Shown here piece by piece: positions 7,498 through 16,974 of a stretch of DNA of 22,820 bases (the stretch's first letter is position 1; the number at the start of each line of letters is the position of its first letter). The DNA comes from Thalassiosira profunda. Its lineage: Eukaryota > Bacillariophyta > Thalassiosirophyceae > Thalassiosirales > Thalassiosiraceae. The stretch is from assembly GCA_036939355.1 (NCBI GenBank), contig JALLAP010000055.1, forward strand, positions 1 to 22,820, in the 5' to 3' direction. The position numbers were made by a program, and so were the translations under genes. The notes under the pieces are model-generated. The model was not told the DNA's origin. It was given only the letters and a program-made list of their open reading frames with translations, and ran no database searches.

Positions 7498-8223
7498 TTA
7501 CAACTCTCGGATGGTCGCCGTCTCGAGATGCTCCAGGCTCCGATGTCGCGATGCATCTTCGTGTCCCAGGAACCCGGTTTGCATGATCTGAAGCACATCT
7601 CCGTGGGCCACCAGAATGCACTTCCAGCACCTCCCGTCCCCTGCTGATTGCAATCGCTCGTCCAATTCCGTGATCAGTTTCGTCGTCCGCTCCAACACCG
7701 CGTTGGCCGACTCGACGCCAAACTCGTTGTGATTGGGGTCTTTTATGTCCACGTCCCAAACATCTTGATATCGCGTGTCCGGTCCCCCGTTCAGCTCTCC
7801 GAAGAAGCGCTCTCGCAACCTTTTTTCTGGGACGACGTCGCCCTCGTACAGCGGTATTCCAGCACGAACCAACTCCTCCGCGAAGATTGCCGCGGTCTCC
7901 CGCGCCCGGGCGAAGTCCGACGAGAATATCGCCACTCCCACACTCCCATCGTCATTTGCAGATTGCTGTAGATGCTCCTCCGCGAAGGATCGACCCGCGT
8001 CTCGCGCCTGCTCCTTCCCCACCTCAGACAGACCATGGTGCACCGTCGACACGGCCGGGTCGGAGGAGATGATGCCTTCCACGTTCGCCAGGCTCTGCCC
8101 GTGCCGGAGGGCGTGGTAGGAGTTCGTGAGTCCGAGGTGGTTGACGATAGCGCCGCCGGCGGGGTCGGGGGACAGGGCGGCGGTGCGCGGGAGCAGCGCG
8201 CAGATTATGGCGAGGAGGCGCAT
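7498..8223 (-). CDS. Histidine phosphatase superfamily protein with signal peptide
   Basis: A single exon of 241 residues. The superfamily transfers phosphate through a phosphohistidine. The catalytic motif ALRHGQSLAN puts the nucleophile at His41. SSDFARARETAAIF supplies the second arginine region, RLRERFFGELNG the acid region, and ILVAHGDVLQIM the second histidine at about 207. MRLLAIICALLPRTAALS is a likely signal peptide, so it may be secreted, vacuolar or plastid-routed. Size and motifs fit the small phosphatase branch (fructose-2,6-bisphosphatase or broad-specificity type) rather than true phosphoglycerate mutase, which has a longer WRLNERHYG block. The substrate is unknown. It is tail-to-tail with the AKR remnant and head-to-head with the membrane protein at 8484. 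Confidence 0.88.
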   Translation of the reverse strand: MRLLAIICALLPRTAALSPDPAGGAIVNHLGLTNSYHALRHGQSLANVEGIISSDPAVSTVHHGLSEVGKEQARDAGRSFAEEHLQQSANDDGSVGVAIFSSDFARARETAAIFAEELVRAGIPLYEGDVVPEKRLRERFFGELNGGPDTRYQDVWDVDIKDPNHNEFGVESANAVLERTTKLITELDERLQSAGDGRCWKCILVAHGDVLQIMQTGFLGHEDASRHRSLEHLETATIREL

Positions 8224-8276
8224 CGATGATCAGTGATGTTTTGTTGTGTGGGTGTGGGTGTGGAAGAGGGGAGGGG

Positions 8277-8333
8277 GATTAGGGTTGGGGTAAGGTTCAG
8301 GTTGGAATTCAGGTTAGGGTTAGGGTTGGGAGG
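8277..8333 (+). repeat. Interstitial telomere-like repeats (TTAGGG and variants)
   Basis: The G-rich strand runs as TTAGGG (8279-8284), TTGGGG, TAAGG, TTCAGG, TTGG, TTCAGG and then two perfect TTAGGG units followed by TTGGG. A TGTGGG-rich stretch precedes it (about 8243-8262). It lies within the 260-bp head-to-head gap between the phosphatase and the membrane protein gene, so it also occupies their promoter. It resembles an old interstitial telomeric tract, as left by break repair or chromosome fusion. Confidence 0.7.
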
Positions 8334-8483
8334 GTGCACCGTCCTGGAGAAGCGGAGAAACTCGACGATTCCGATGACCTCTCCGCTCTCCCTACTCCCT
8401 ACCATCCGCGCCCCCGGCTCACACCATCACGCACCCACCGCGTGTGTGCTCACTTTGCTGCAAAGGCGACGCCAACACGGGAG

Positions 8484-10586
8484 ATGGACCCCGACGACGG
8501 CTCCGCCGACCCCCACGGCGAGAACGCCTCCCGGACGACGCAGGACCCTCCCGCGGAGGACGGGTCCTATGTGACTGTTCAGATGGAGGCGGAGGCTGGT
8601 GACGGCGGCGCCGCCTCCTCGCAGCGATCGTACCTCGCCGGGCTGCACGGCGAGGCGCACCACGGGGACGTCATGGGGCAACAATCGCCGTGGTCTGACA
8701 CACAGAACATCTGCGACACCAGCGGAGACGACAGTCGAAATGGCAGTCAATCGGCCGGCGAACACGACGGCGTCGACATGTTACACGGGGATTCTCCGGG
8801 CGACGACGCTACCCTCGCGAGCCTCGCGACGATGGACACGGCCACCTTCCGCCGGCTGCGCAAGCTGCGGCGGAACGAGAGGTACGCCCGGGGGGTTGTG
8901 GTGAGGGGCGACGCCAGCGACTCCACGGAGCAGACGAGGAATGATCGGCGTCGGCACCGAGAGAATAAGGGTGCTTCGAGGAGACGAAGGCGAGCGGAGA
9001 ACGAGGGGGCAGACGACGACGCCTCGCACTCTCGCGGCAGCCACCATTCGGCAGCACGCTCGGCATGCTCGGCTTCGCCCAACGGCCGAACCGACAGGCG
9101 GAGCAAGCGATCCCGCGCCGTCCGGGGGGCGTCGTCGTTGTTACATCCGCTCCTTGGTGCCCCGTGGCAGGCCCTCCTGCTCTTCGCCACGGGCTTCATC
9201 CTGATGGCCAAAATGGGCGTCGTCGAACTGCGGCTGGAGCGGAGCGAGGGCCGATTTTTAAGAGGGGGAGAGGGGATCGCGGAGGAGACTGGGAGGAAGT
9301 ACCCCCCGGTCGCGGTGCGGAATGCCGTTGGCGAGGGAGGGGCGATGGAGAACGTCGGAGATGATGGAGGGGAGATCGGGGCGGACGCGCCGAGGGCAAA
9401 CGAAGGGGAGGGTGGCGCCGGGGATCCAAATGCACACGCCGAGGGCGGTCGGCCATCATTGGCAGAGGAGGGCGCGGACGGCAAGGATTCGCCCTCGGAG
9501 CGGTACTTTCGCAAGGCGGTCGAGGAATTGATCCGACGAACAGGCGCGAGGGGCAACGGAGGCGACGACTCGCTCGCTGCCGAGGGTGCCACTCAACAGC
9601 AAAACGAACAACAACAGCCGGAGGAGGACGTGGACCAGGAGGCACTGACGCCGGAGCAGGAGCAGCTGCCGCTCGCCCGGGATGCGCAAGTTGGGCAGGA
9701 ACGGGCCAAACAGGAGCGGGCCCGGCAGATCGAGGAGCAGATGCTGTGGCAGCGGCAGCAGCTGGGGGGACACGTCCGCGAGGGGGCCTCGTTGGACCCC
9801 TCTCCGCGAGTGGCAAACGAACAGAGTATTTCACAGTCTGATACCGCTGGAGGCTTGGCGGAGTGGCAGGCGCAGGGACAGGAGGGGCAGCAGACTCCAT
9901 TGCGGGCGCAAAGTGCGAACGGTGGGTCGGGGGCCGCCCCGGTTCCGGAAATCACCGAGCAGCTGCGCAACCTGCCGTTGTTTCCCCAGGCCCGTTCGCC
10001 GGGGCTTCGCGAGGAGCCAAGGGAGCCACATCCCAACCAGCCCCGGCCGCAGTCGCCGCAGCCAATGCAGCAACAACAAACACAACAACAGCAAAAGCCC
10101 TACCAATACGTCCAGCAGCAGGTCCCCGTCGCGGGGAACCAGCTCCCCGTTCCGGCGGGCCACAACGTCATCGTCGGCCGGCAGGCCCACCTCCGCGGCG
10201 ACTCGAGCCAGTTCGCCGTCGTGGGCGGCAGCTTCATCCACGCCGTCGACGCGGACGGGACCGTGGTCAACGATCCGAACGCGCCGGCAAATGAGCAGCA
10301 GGAACCGCCAGAGACGAATGCCAAGGCACAAACTGTGCCGGGCGAGGTGGACCTGCTGAGCGACGATCCTTTTCACAACGACTCCCGGAACTTTCAACAG
10401 CGACTCCCGGAACACCTTCTGGCGGCGCTAGAGAAGGACGAGGCACAGCAGAAGCTGCAGCCACAGTCCGTACAGAGCTCCCAGAAAGATATCGTCGCCA
10501 ATGCTGAGACGCCGGTGGCGCCTCCGAAACGGAGCGTGGAGGATGGCATTGCGGATGACAACCCGAGACTCTGGGGTGCCAAGTAA
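8484..10586 (+). CDS. Single-pass (type II-like) membrane protein with Gln-rich lumenal region
   Basis: One exon, 700 residues from ATG 8484; the frame is open upstream but without an ATG. Residues 1-220 are acidic, then strongly Arg-rich (RRLRKLRRNERYARG, GASRRRRRAEN, RRSKRSR). One hydrophobic helix, WQALLLFATGFILMAKMGVV (about 228-247), follows, consistent with an N-in/C-out anchor. The remainder is low-complexity: Gly/Glu-rich, then Gln-rich (about 410-580, with QQQQTQQQQ), then a short more ordered block (NVIVGRQAHLRG, FAVVGGSFIHAVDADG). No catalytic domain is recognisable. The plan (basic cytosolic tail, one helix, Gln-rich stem) matches the convergent sulfotransferase gene next door, so it may be a sibling lacking the enzyme domain or a Golgi scaffold. 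The function is unknown. Confidence 0.75.
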   Translation: MDPDDGSADPHGENASRTTQDPPAEDGSYVTVQMEAEAGDGGAASSQRSYLAGLHGEAHHGDVMGQQSPWSDTQNICDTSGDDSRNGSQSAGEHDGVDMLHGDSPGDDATLASLATMDTATFRRLRKLRRNERYARGVVVRGDASDSTEQTRNDRRRHRENKGASRRRRRAENEGADDDASHSRGSHHSAARSACSASPNGRTDRRSKRSRAVRGASSLLHPLLGAPWQALLLFATGFILMAKMGVVELRLERSEGRFLRGGEGIAEETGRKYPPVAVRNAVGEGGAMENVGDDGGEIGADAPRANEGEGGAGDPNAHAEGGRPSLAEEGADGKDSPSERYFRKAVEELIRRTGARGNGGDDSLAAEGATQQQNEQQQPEEDVDQEALTPEQEQLPLARDAQVGQERAKQERARQIEEQMLWQRQQLGGHVREGASLDPSPRVANEQSISQSDTAGGLAEWQAQGQEGQQTPLRAQSANGGSGAAPVPEITEQLRNLPLFPQARSPGLREEPREPHPNQPRPQSPQPMQQQQTQQQQKPYQYVQQQVPVAGNQLPVPAGHNVIVGRQAHLRGDSSQFAVVGGSFIHAVDADGTVVNDPNAPANEQQEPPETNAKAQTVPGEVDLLSDDPFHNDSRNFQQRLPEHLLAALEKDEAQQKLQPQSVQSSQKDIVANAETPVAPPKRSVEDGIADDNPRLWGAK

Positions 10587-10636
10587 ACTCTAAGTAGACG
10601 TACAATGTTAGTACAGAAGATCACCCAGTCAAGTGC

Positions 10637-13276
10637 CTAGCCCTCGTTCTTCACCGCCTGCGGGCACGTGAACCCCTCAGGAGGAAACGTCGGCGGATCG
10701 CACTTGCAGCACGTGCCGTCGACGTTCCGGAAATCGTCGGGCATGCCCTCGACGAACTGCTCCTGCTCCTCAAACAACTGTTCGATGTACGCGTACAGCT
10801 GCAAGTCGAAGATGTTCTGCTGCGCCAGCAGATCCCACGCCGGATCTCCCTCCTCCAACGGTTTCTTGTTCTTCTTGTTCGAGTTCGCCCCGCCCGTCAT
10901 CAATCGCTCCCGGCACGCCTCCTGGTTGGGAGGGTTGACTCTGTACGTCCACCTGAAGAATTTCTCAAACCGCACCATCGACGGCTCGATCTTCGACATG
11001 AGCCCGACAATGAACTTCGTCCGGACGACCTCCATCGCCCGCTGCAGGTTTTCCTCGGTCAACTCTCCGCCCAGCTGGTTGGACAACTGCCGCGTCATCC
11101 AATTGTTCTCGACAATGTCGCTCGTGGCATACTGGTCGAGCGTCCACTCCTGCAACTCGGGCTTGTAGCTCGGCTCCCAGTCTGCGACTCTTATCTGAGG
11201 GGAGACGAGAAACGTTGTTATATGCAAAGAGTGAAAGTATCTTGAATAGAGGAAGAGAAAACGACTTACGTAATAGAACATGCTCACGGCCCGATCGATC
11301 GGATGGCGAAACACGGAAAACAGCCGCCCCTTCGCCGTTTGCGTAAAGAGGTCGTTCGTCTCGAAGACGAACGGCGACACCACCACCTGCGCCAACTGCG
11401 CGTCGGCGAATCCCATACTTTTGGCCCGCTGGATCCCTTCGACGGTCGTGCTGTCGATGTTCACAAAGGGGCTGCGATCCGTGTCCGCCACCCCCGGAAC
11501 CGCAGGATACACGATGGCCACCTCGGTATCATCAATGTGGCCGTCCGTGACGCCAAATTCCGTCGCCTGGACGAAGCGGTGGCAGCCCCCGATGGCGTCC
11601 TTGATGCTCGATCCGCCGGCCTTGGGGATGTGCCAGAACATCGGCGTCGCGGTCTTGTCGTAGGGGTCCCACGTGTCGGCGAAGTTGGAGAGCTCGCGTA
11701 GGACGCTGCCCGGGGCGGGGGCTGGCGCGTCTGCGGCGCTGTCGGCATCAGCAGCGACGGAGACTTCTTCGGCTGTCGCGGTTTTTGTCGGTGGCACCTC
11801 GGCAGCGGCCTCGTCCGATGCTGTCGCGCCTTCTGACGGCTGGGCCTCCGCTGGCGGAGCAACCGCATCCGCGGCCACCTCTGCCGTCTGAACGGGGACC
11901 GCAGGCGCGGCATCGGCAGTCTGGACAGGAACCCCTGGCGCAGCCACCGCAGGTTCCGCCTGCCCCGCCATTTGGGACTGCTGCCACGCCAACGGACTCA
12001 CCGCACCGGGCTGCGCCATTTCCATCGCCGCTCCCATTCCCATTGCGTTGGCAGAAAGTGGCATGGGCTGCTGCGGCGCGGCGTAGTACCCCGGCTGCAC
12101 CGGCATCGGATTCATCTGCGGCTGCATCGACATCTGGTTCATCATTCCCTGTTGCTGCATTGGCATAGCCTGCATCGACTGTCCCATCTGCATCGGCTGC
12201 GGGGCAAACTGCTGCATCGTCGCCTGATTCGCGGCCCCCATCGGAGTCTGCATCGTCAAATGCCCCGGCATCGCCTGCTGCCCCAACTGAGATTGCTGCC
12301 AAGGGCTTCCCTGCTCCACCGCTTGTGCACTCACGGCCAGTGGCGTGTCTTGCTCGTCCTTTGCCTCGTCATCTTTTTCGGCTTTGGGCTTGGACGCCGC
12401 CGTCGCCTCCTCGCCACCCCCGTCGCTCCCCTCCTCGTCCTTGCTGTCATCGACCAAATTCAGGGCCGCCGCCGCCCCCCGCACCCCAGGAGCCACTCCC
12501 TCCACGCCCTGGGCCATCTCCCTCGACGGATGCTCCATCCCCTGCCCGCCACCCATCCCCATCCCTCCATCGGCGTTGGGAGGATGCGGGGGGCGATGCA
12601 GCTTGACGATCATCGTCATGCCGAGCATGCACAATAGGACGGTCTTGAGGTTGATCCCGTCGAAGAAGGAGTTGAACGTTCTTATGGCATTTGACAGGGA
12701 GAACGATCCGCGCCGGCGGGAGTGGCGGTGGGGGGAGCGGTGGCGCGACGAGGAGCGGTGCCGATCGTGGTCGCCGAGCAGGCTGGACTCCTCGTCGTCC
12801 GTCTCGTCCCGGCGGTGGCGGCGGCGCCGGCGGCGGCCGCTCTCCCGGCGTTTGCTCTCCTGGTACAAGCGCCGCTCGTGCTCGTCATCGCTCTCGGCGG
12901 AGTGCCTCCTCGCGCCTTGTCGCTCGGGGTCGGAGTGCTTGCCCCTCCGCTGGTGCTTGTGGTGGGGATTCTCCGAGTACGCGGTCAACTCGGCGAGGGA
13001 GGCCTCCTCTCCGTTCATGCTGGCGTCCTGCTCCGGATCTCTGCGGCGGGGCGACGCCATTTGATTGTCGTCGCGGCTTCTCGGGCCTTTGTTGGACCAG
13101 GGTGACCAAGAAGGGCGGGGCGAGGCGTGGGGATCCGATCCGCGGGAATCCTCCTCGCCCTCCGGCAACGGCTGGTATCTTCTCACCACTAAGGAGGCAG
13201 CGTCAGCTGCGGCGCTGTCGTACGAGGAGTCCTCCGACGAGGGGTCCAGGGGGGGCTGCCGGGGGGCGCTGGGCAT
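10637..13276 (-). CDS. Type II membrane sulfotransferase with Met/Gln-rich stem
   Basis: Two exons, 13276-11270 and 11194-10637, with a 75-nt phase-0 intron (GTAAGT...CTCAG). The protein is about 854 residues. The cytosolic part is basic (RRESGRRRRRRHRR near 143-156). One membrane helix, INLKTVLLCMLGMTMIVKL (about 208-226), is followed by a long Met/Gln-rich stem (QPMQMGQSMQAMPMQQQG) and an Ala/Thr/Val/Pro-rich mucin-like stretch. The catalytic domain begins at about 545: FWHIPKAGGSS (547-557) is the 5'-phosphosulfate loop for PAPS, and FSVFRHPIDRAVSMFYY (653-669) is the 3'-phosphate site. Family continuity across the splice (FYY then IRVADWEPSYKPELQEWT) supports the intron. It should transfer sulfate from PAPS to glycans or tyrosines in the Golgi; the acceptor cannot be told. 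The C-terminus is Cys-rich (CCKCDPPTFPPEGFTC). Its stop is 50 bp from that of the convergent gene at 8484. Confidence 0.85.
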   Translation of the reverse strand: MPSAPRQPPLDPSSEDSSYDSAAADAASLVVRRYQPLPEGEEDSRGSDPHASPRPSWSPWSNKGPRSRDDNQMASPRRRDPEQDASMNGEEASLAELTAYSENPHHKHQRRGKHSDPERQGARRHSAESDDEHERRLYQESKRRESGRRRRRRHRRDETDDEESSLLGDHDRHRSSSRHRSPHRHSRRRGSFSLSNAIRTFNSFFDGINLKTVLLCMLGMTMIVKLHRPPHPPNADGGMGMGGGQGMEHPSREMAQGVEGVAPGVRGAAAALNLVDDSKDEEGSDGGGEEATAASKPKAEKDDEAKDEQDTPLAVSAQAVEQGSPWQQSQLGQQAMPGHLTMQTPMGAANQATMQQFAPQPMQMGQSMQAMPMQQQGMMNQMSMQPQMNPMPVQPGYYAAPQQPMPLSANAMGMGAAMEMAQPGAVSPLAWQQSQMAGQAEPAVAAPGVPVQTADAAPAVPVQTAEVAADAVAPPAEAQPSEGATASDEAAAEVPPTKTATAEEVSVAADADSAADAPAPAPGSVLRELSNFADTWDPYDKTATPMFWHIPKAGGSSIKDAIGGCHRFVQATEFGVTDGHIDDTEVAIVYPAVPGVADTDRSPFVNIDSTTVEGIQRAKSMGFADAQLAQVVVSPFVFETNDLFTQTAKGRLFSVFRHPIDRAVSMFYYVSRFLFLYSRYFHSLHITTFLVSPQIRVADWEPSYKPELQEWTLDQYATSDIVENNWMTRQLSNQLGGELTEENLQRAMEVVRTKFIVGLMSKIEPSMVRFEKFFRWTYRVNPPNQEACRERLMTGGANSNKKNKKPLEEGDPAWDLLAQQNIFDLQLYAYIEQLFEEQEQFVEGMPDDFRNVDGTCCKCDPPTFPPEGFTCPQAVKNEG

Positions 13277-13690
13277 GGCGCTGTGGCGCTGGAGGTGGCA
13301 GCGCGCCTGTGAGGGTGAATGAAAGAGGGAGAGCGAGCAGGGAGGCGGGAGGCAGCCCCCGGAGAGAAGTCACGCAGAATCACATGCTGCAAATCACGCT
13401 CAGCGTTACTAACTTTCTTCACGTACAAAGTCAACTTTTGAGGTCACGTGACATAAGATGCACCCCCGGGCGGGCGGCGCGCGCGTGTGAGAAGTGAGAG
13501 GTCATCTCGTCTCGACGCAAAGTTTCTCCGATGACCCCGCCCCCGCACCTCTCTTCTTCGTGAACAACGGCTCGATTACCCGGCTAACGACCGCAGCTGC
13601 AGCATAAACCACCTCTGATGAGGCCCGTTATCCTTGAAAGGCGGCCGGCAAGTCGATTGCAAATATTATGGGCGAGAAATAACGCTTGCA
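13277..13690. promoter_or_regulatory. Divergent promoter region with a CACGTG palindrome
   Basis: 414 bp without a convincing gene lie between the sulfotransferase and the large membrane protein starts. GTCACGTGAC at 13443-13452 is a perfect 10-bp palindrome centred on CACGTG (13445-13450), the core bound by bHLH and some bZIP factors. It is preceded by a TCAACTTTTGAGG stretch. A regulatory role is inferred from position and symmetry. A GC-only stretch (cgggcgggcggcgcgcgcg, about 13468-13486) follows. Confidence 0.45.
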
Positions 13691-16600
13691 ATGGGCGAGA
13701 AGTATCGCCTGTTCGACGACGGCGTGCTGGGACACTTCGCTGTCCCTGCCGAGGGCGAGGAGCCGCGGCCGGCAGCCCGCGCCGAACAACAACAGCTAGC
13801 CCGTCACGAACCACGATCGCTGTCGCGGTCGAAGGTCGTCGCCGAGGTCGACTTCGGCACCTGCGACGACTCCACCAAACCTACTGACGACTCCGAGTTC
13901 GTGGGCGACCTCAACCTCTCCGACGACGACGACGACGGAGGCGAGGGGGGCGACGACCACTCGGCCTCCTCGTCCGACTCGGCGCAGACCGGCATGAGTT
14001 ACATCCAGGGCGTGAAGGCCCATCGGGCGAGCGAGCGGTCGAGCAAGCGCCGCGCCGCGGGGGCGGTGGCGGCGATACCGGAGGACGAGGAGGAGAGCGC
14101 GACGTCGTCGATTCGGCAGAAACCCGGGAGGAGGAGGGCGCGGAAGGGGAATTTGAGGGACGGCTCGATGGTGCCGGTGGGCCTCCCCGGGGAGACCGCC
14201 GCGGAGGGGGGCGCGGGGACTGCCGCCGCACGAGAGCTTCCGACGCCGCCGGTCGATCTGATGCTGATGCTCAACGAGGCCGTGAGCGGTCTGGAGGCGG
14301 TGCGGGGCACACCCCACTCCTCTGTTGTTGCGGACGAGGACGATGACGAAGACGGGGGAGAGAATGCCGCGGGAGTCCGGGCCAGGGCCCGGAGGTTGCT
14401 GGAAGAAAGCGACGGCCGCTCTCGATCGCGCACTCCGTCGAGACGGGCATCCAGCGACGTTTCTACAGAGGAGGGCGCCTCCCCGCCGTCGCATCGCTTT
14501 GGCTCGTACGTCCAGGCCAAATCCAGGGAGGTTTTGGGCTCGTTCCGCCCCACCAGCGTGGGATCGAGCGGGAGGAGGCACGGCGGCGGCGGCTTTCCGT
14601 ACTGGCGTCGGGGCCGCTCGTCGGCGACGGCGGAGGCCGAGGCGGGCAATGCCGAGGCGGGCGATGCCGAGGCTGCCCGCGACGAGCCCTTGAGGTCGAG
14701 GTTTGAGATCGTCGAGGGCCTCGGAGCGAGCGCCAAGATCGAGATTCGCACTGTCGCAACGGAGAACGACGAGGAGGAAGGCAACCACCTCAGCTCCCTG
14801 ACCAACAACAACCCCTCCTCCAACCCCACCGGTTGGATCACCAAAGACACCTACTCCTTCCTCTACGTTTTCCCCCTCGCCTCCGCCCCGTTCGTCTACG
14901 CCATGTGCCTCTTCGCCTTCCAATCGCTGGTGTACTTTTTATTGTTGAGCAGTCTCATTGATACCGATAATCCGGGCAACATGCTGAATGTGCCACCCGT
15001 GGCCACGACGACGATGCGGCTTGCCCAGGGGTGCGCCATTTTGATCGCCGTGGTGAACGGTGCCGATGTCATGGTGGCGATGAACAACCTCCTCAGGGTC
15101 CCGGAGGCCATCGTGGTGACGAACAGCGGCCCGACGTACGGCGGTCTCGAAGAGATGGTGTTCACTGTGGGGCGGAGCTTCCGCGCCGGGCGGCGGTTCA
15201 AGTTCGCCAACGGACTGAGGCTCGTGGAGGGGTGTCTGGCGGTGGCGGCCGCGTTCATTTTGATTGTGCGGGCGGGCGACGTCATCGAGCTGTTCATGTG
15301 AGTGGTTTTGTTGGCTTTGCATGCTGTTGTCGCCGTCGCCGTCGCCAACTTGCAGGGCTTTCTCATGCGTATTTTTTGTGCTCTCTCTGCAGGAACTTCG
15401 CCGCTTTGGAGTTCGTGGTCAACTTGGACAACGTCGCCTTCGCTTTGGCGGAACACGGCCTCGTCACCGACCGACTCCGAGACGCTGCGCGGTTTGTCGG
15501 CGGTCTGGGCTTCTCCTTCGACGACGACCGCGACGACGGGAACCACCGCCGCGCCGCCAAGGGGAATCGTGGAGGAGGGTCCTGCGCCGACTCCGCCGGG
15601 CGCATCTCCCAGCTCAAGGGCTCCTTCCTGGCCCGCCTGTTCGGCATGCCTGTTAGAGTTGTCAAGCGCCACCCGGACAGCACCCGGCGCACGATACTCT
15701 TCGTCATGGCCGCCGTCCTCTTCGGGTGCTGGGCGTGGATCCTCTCGGGGCTGGATGCGTCCGACGCGTTCCCGAAGTCGCTCGACGTCGAGTTTTTCCA
15801 TTCCAACATCCCCGAGTCAACCGCTCATGAGGCAAGCAACGACGTCAAGCACTTCCTTGTATCGCGCAGTGGGACGTACATTGCCACGATCGGAGCACTC
15901 GCCGGAGGCTCAGACGAGTCTTTCCTTGGCCGGCTGTCGAAGTTGGTATCCGGCCGGAGTGGCCAGTCCCCGTCGTACCGCAAGGCGGACCCCAGGGCCG
16001 AGCCTCCCCTCGATACAGAACGCGTCACCCTCGAGTTTTCAAGGACGCCGACGCGCTACGAAGACTTCATCTTCTACGACGCGACGTTGCGGCGGTGGGT
16101 CTTCGCGTCGTGCGCGCCCTATTCGATCTCGAAGCCAGAGCGGGTGTGCACGTGGCCCCGCATTCACTCCGTCGAGACCGACGAACTGGACCTGACGGCG
16201 CTGTCGGACGCCGCGTTCCGCATCGCGGAGGAGGATCCGCACCCGTACGATGCGTCCATGACGCTGCCGGCGCGCATCGCGAGCACCGAGTGCGCCCCTC
16301 CGGCTGGTGCAGGTCAGCAATCGTCGATGGAGACGAACGAGCTCAAGTGCGGCCTCTTTGGCGGCGTTTGCTCGGATCCCATGAGGGATGTGGGCTTCGC
16401 CCGACTGTGCCTCTGTCCTCCCGGACAATACGGCGTTTTTTGCACGGATCAGTATGGCGCATCCTGCCCAACTCTCCATATCGTTCGACACAACGATGTC
16501 GTGGAGCCCCCGGGCGCCGCGCGCTTTGAGCCCTGGGAAGAGAGACGACCCTTCGAGTTGGTGAAAGACGAGCGAGGGGTGGGCAACACACCGATTTGGA

Positions 16601-16875
16601 CGAGGACCGTGCACATCAAAGGATACACAGACAGAATAGAGTGGCGGGGCGGGACGCACTGGACCATTACGCGAGAGGAGGAGGAGCTGGGCGAGAGCCA
16701 CACGTACGCCATCGCGGAGGGAGCCTCGGGAGGGGTGGCCAACAGCGCCGCGATGCACGCCCAGCCTCCCCCGGCCGGTCTGACGTTCCGCGCGCCAAAG
16801 AAGGAGGCGTGGGGCACGCGGCCGGACTTCTACCGACCGTTCGCGGCGTACAAGCTGGAGTGCAAGCCCGCCTAG
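13691..16875 (+). CDS. Large multi-pass membrane protein with EGF-like module
   Basis: Two exons, 13691-15297 and 15393-16875, with a 95-nt phase-2 intron (GTGAGT...TGCAG). The protein is about 1029 residues. ATG 13691 is the first in the frame; upstream there are only non-ATG codons. Residues 1-380 are acidic, Ser- and Arg-rich and probably disordered, with a short EAGNAEAGDAEA repeat at about 14632-14675. Hydrophobic segments lie at about 390-420 (FLYVFPLASAPFVYAMCLFA), 442-467, 509-535 continuing over the splice into NFAALEFVVNLDNVAFALAE, and 636-658 (TILFVMAAVLFGCWAWILSG). The C-terminal half is outside-type sequence with an EGF-like set of cysteines, CGLFGGVC...CLCPPGQYGVFC (about 855-886). 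It is probably a surface or endomembrane protein. I recognise no named family. It converges with the RING/MYND gene, 99 bp away. Confidence 0.75.
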
Positions 16876-16974
16876 CGGCGAAAGGAATGAACATAAAACA
16901 CGATCACCTAAACCGATTGTTGTCTACCTTCCAAGAGTCCCCACCCTGTATGCTGGCCTCCCTCAAAGCCCAAA

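Noticed and set aside
8747..9900. Minus-strand Pro/Ser/Ala-rich frames opposite the 8484 gene
   Set aside because: Shadow frames of an Arg/Gly/Glu-rich coding region in GC-rich DNA; no motifs.
13796..14923. Long minus-strand open frames (about 280-375 codons) opposite the large membrane protein
   Set aside because: They are mirror frames of GC-rich, acidic/Ser-rich coding sequence and show no domain or sensible composition; the plus-strand frame has membrane helices and a matching splice.
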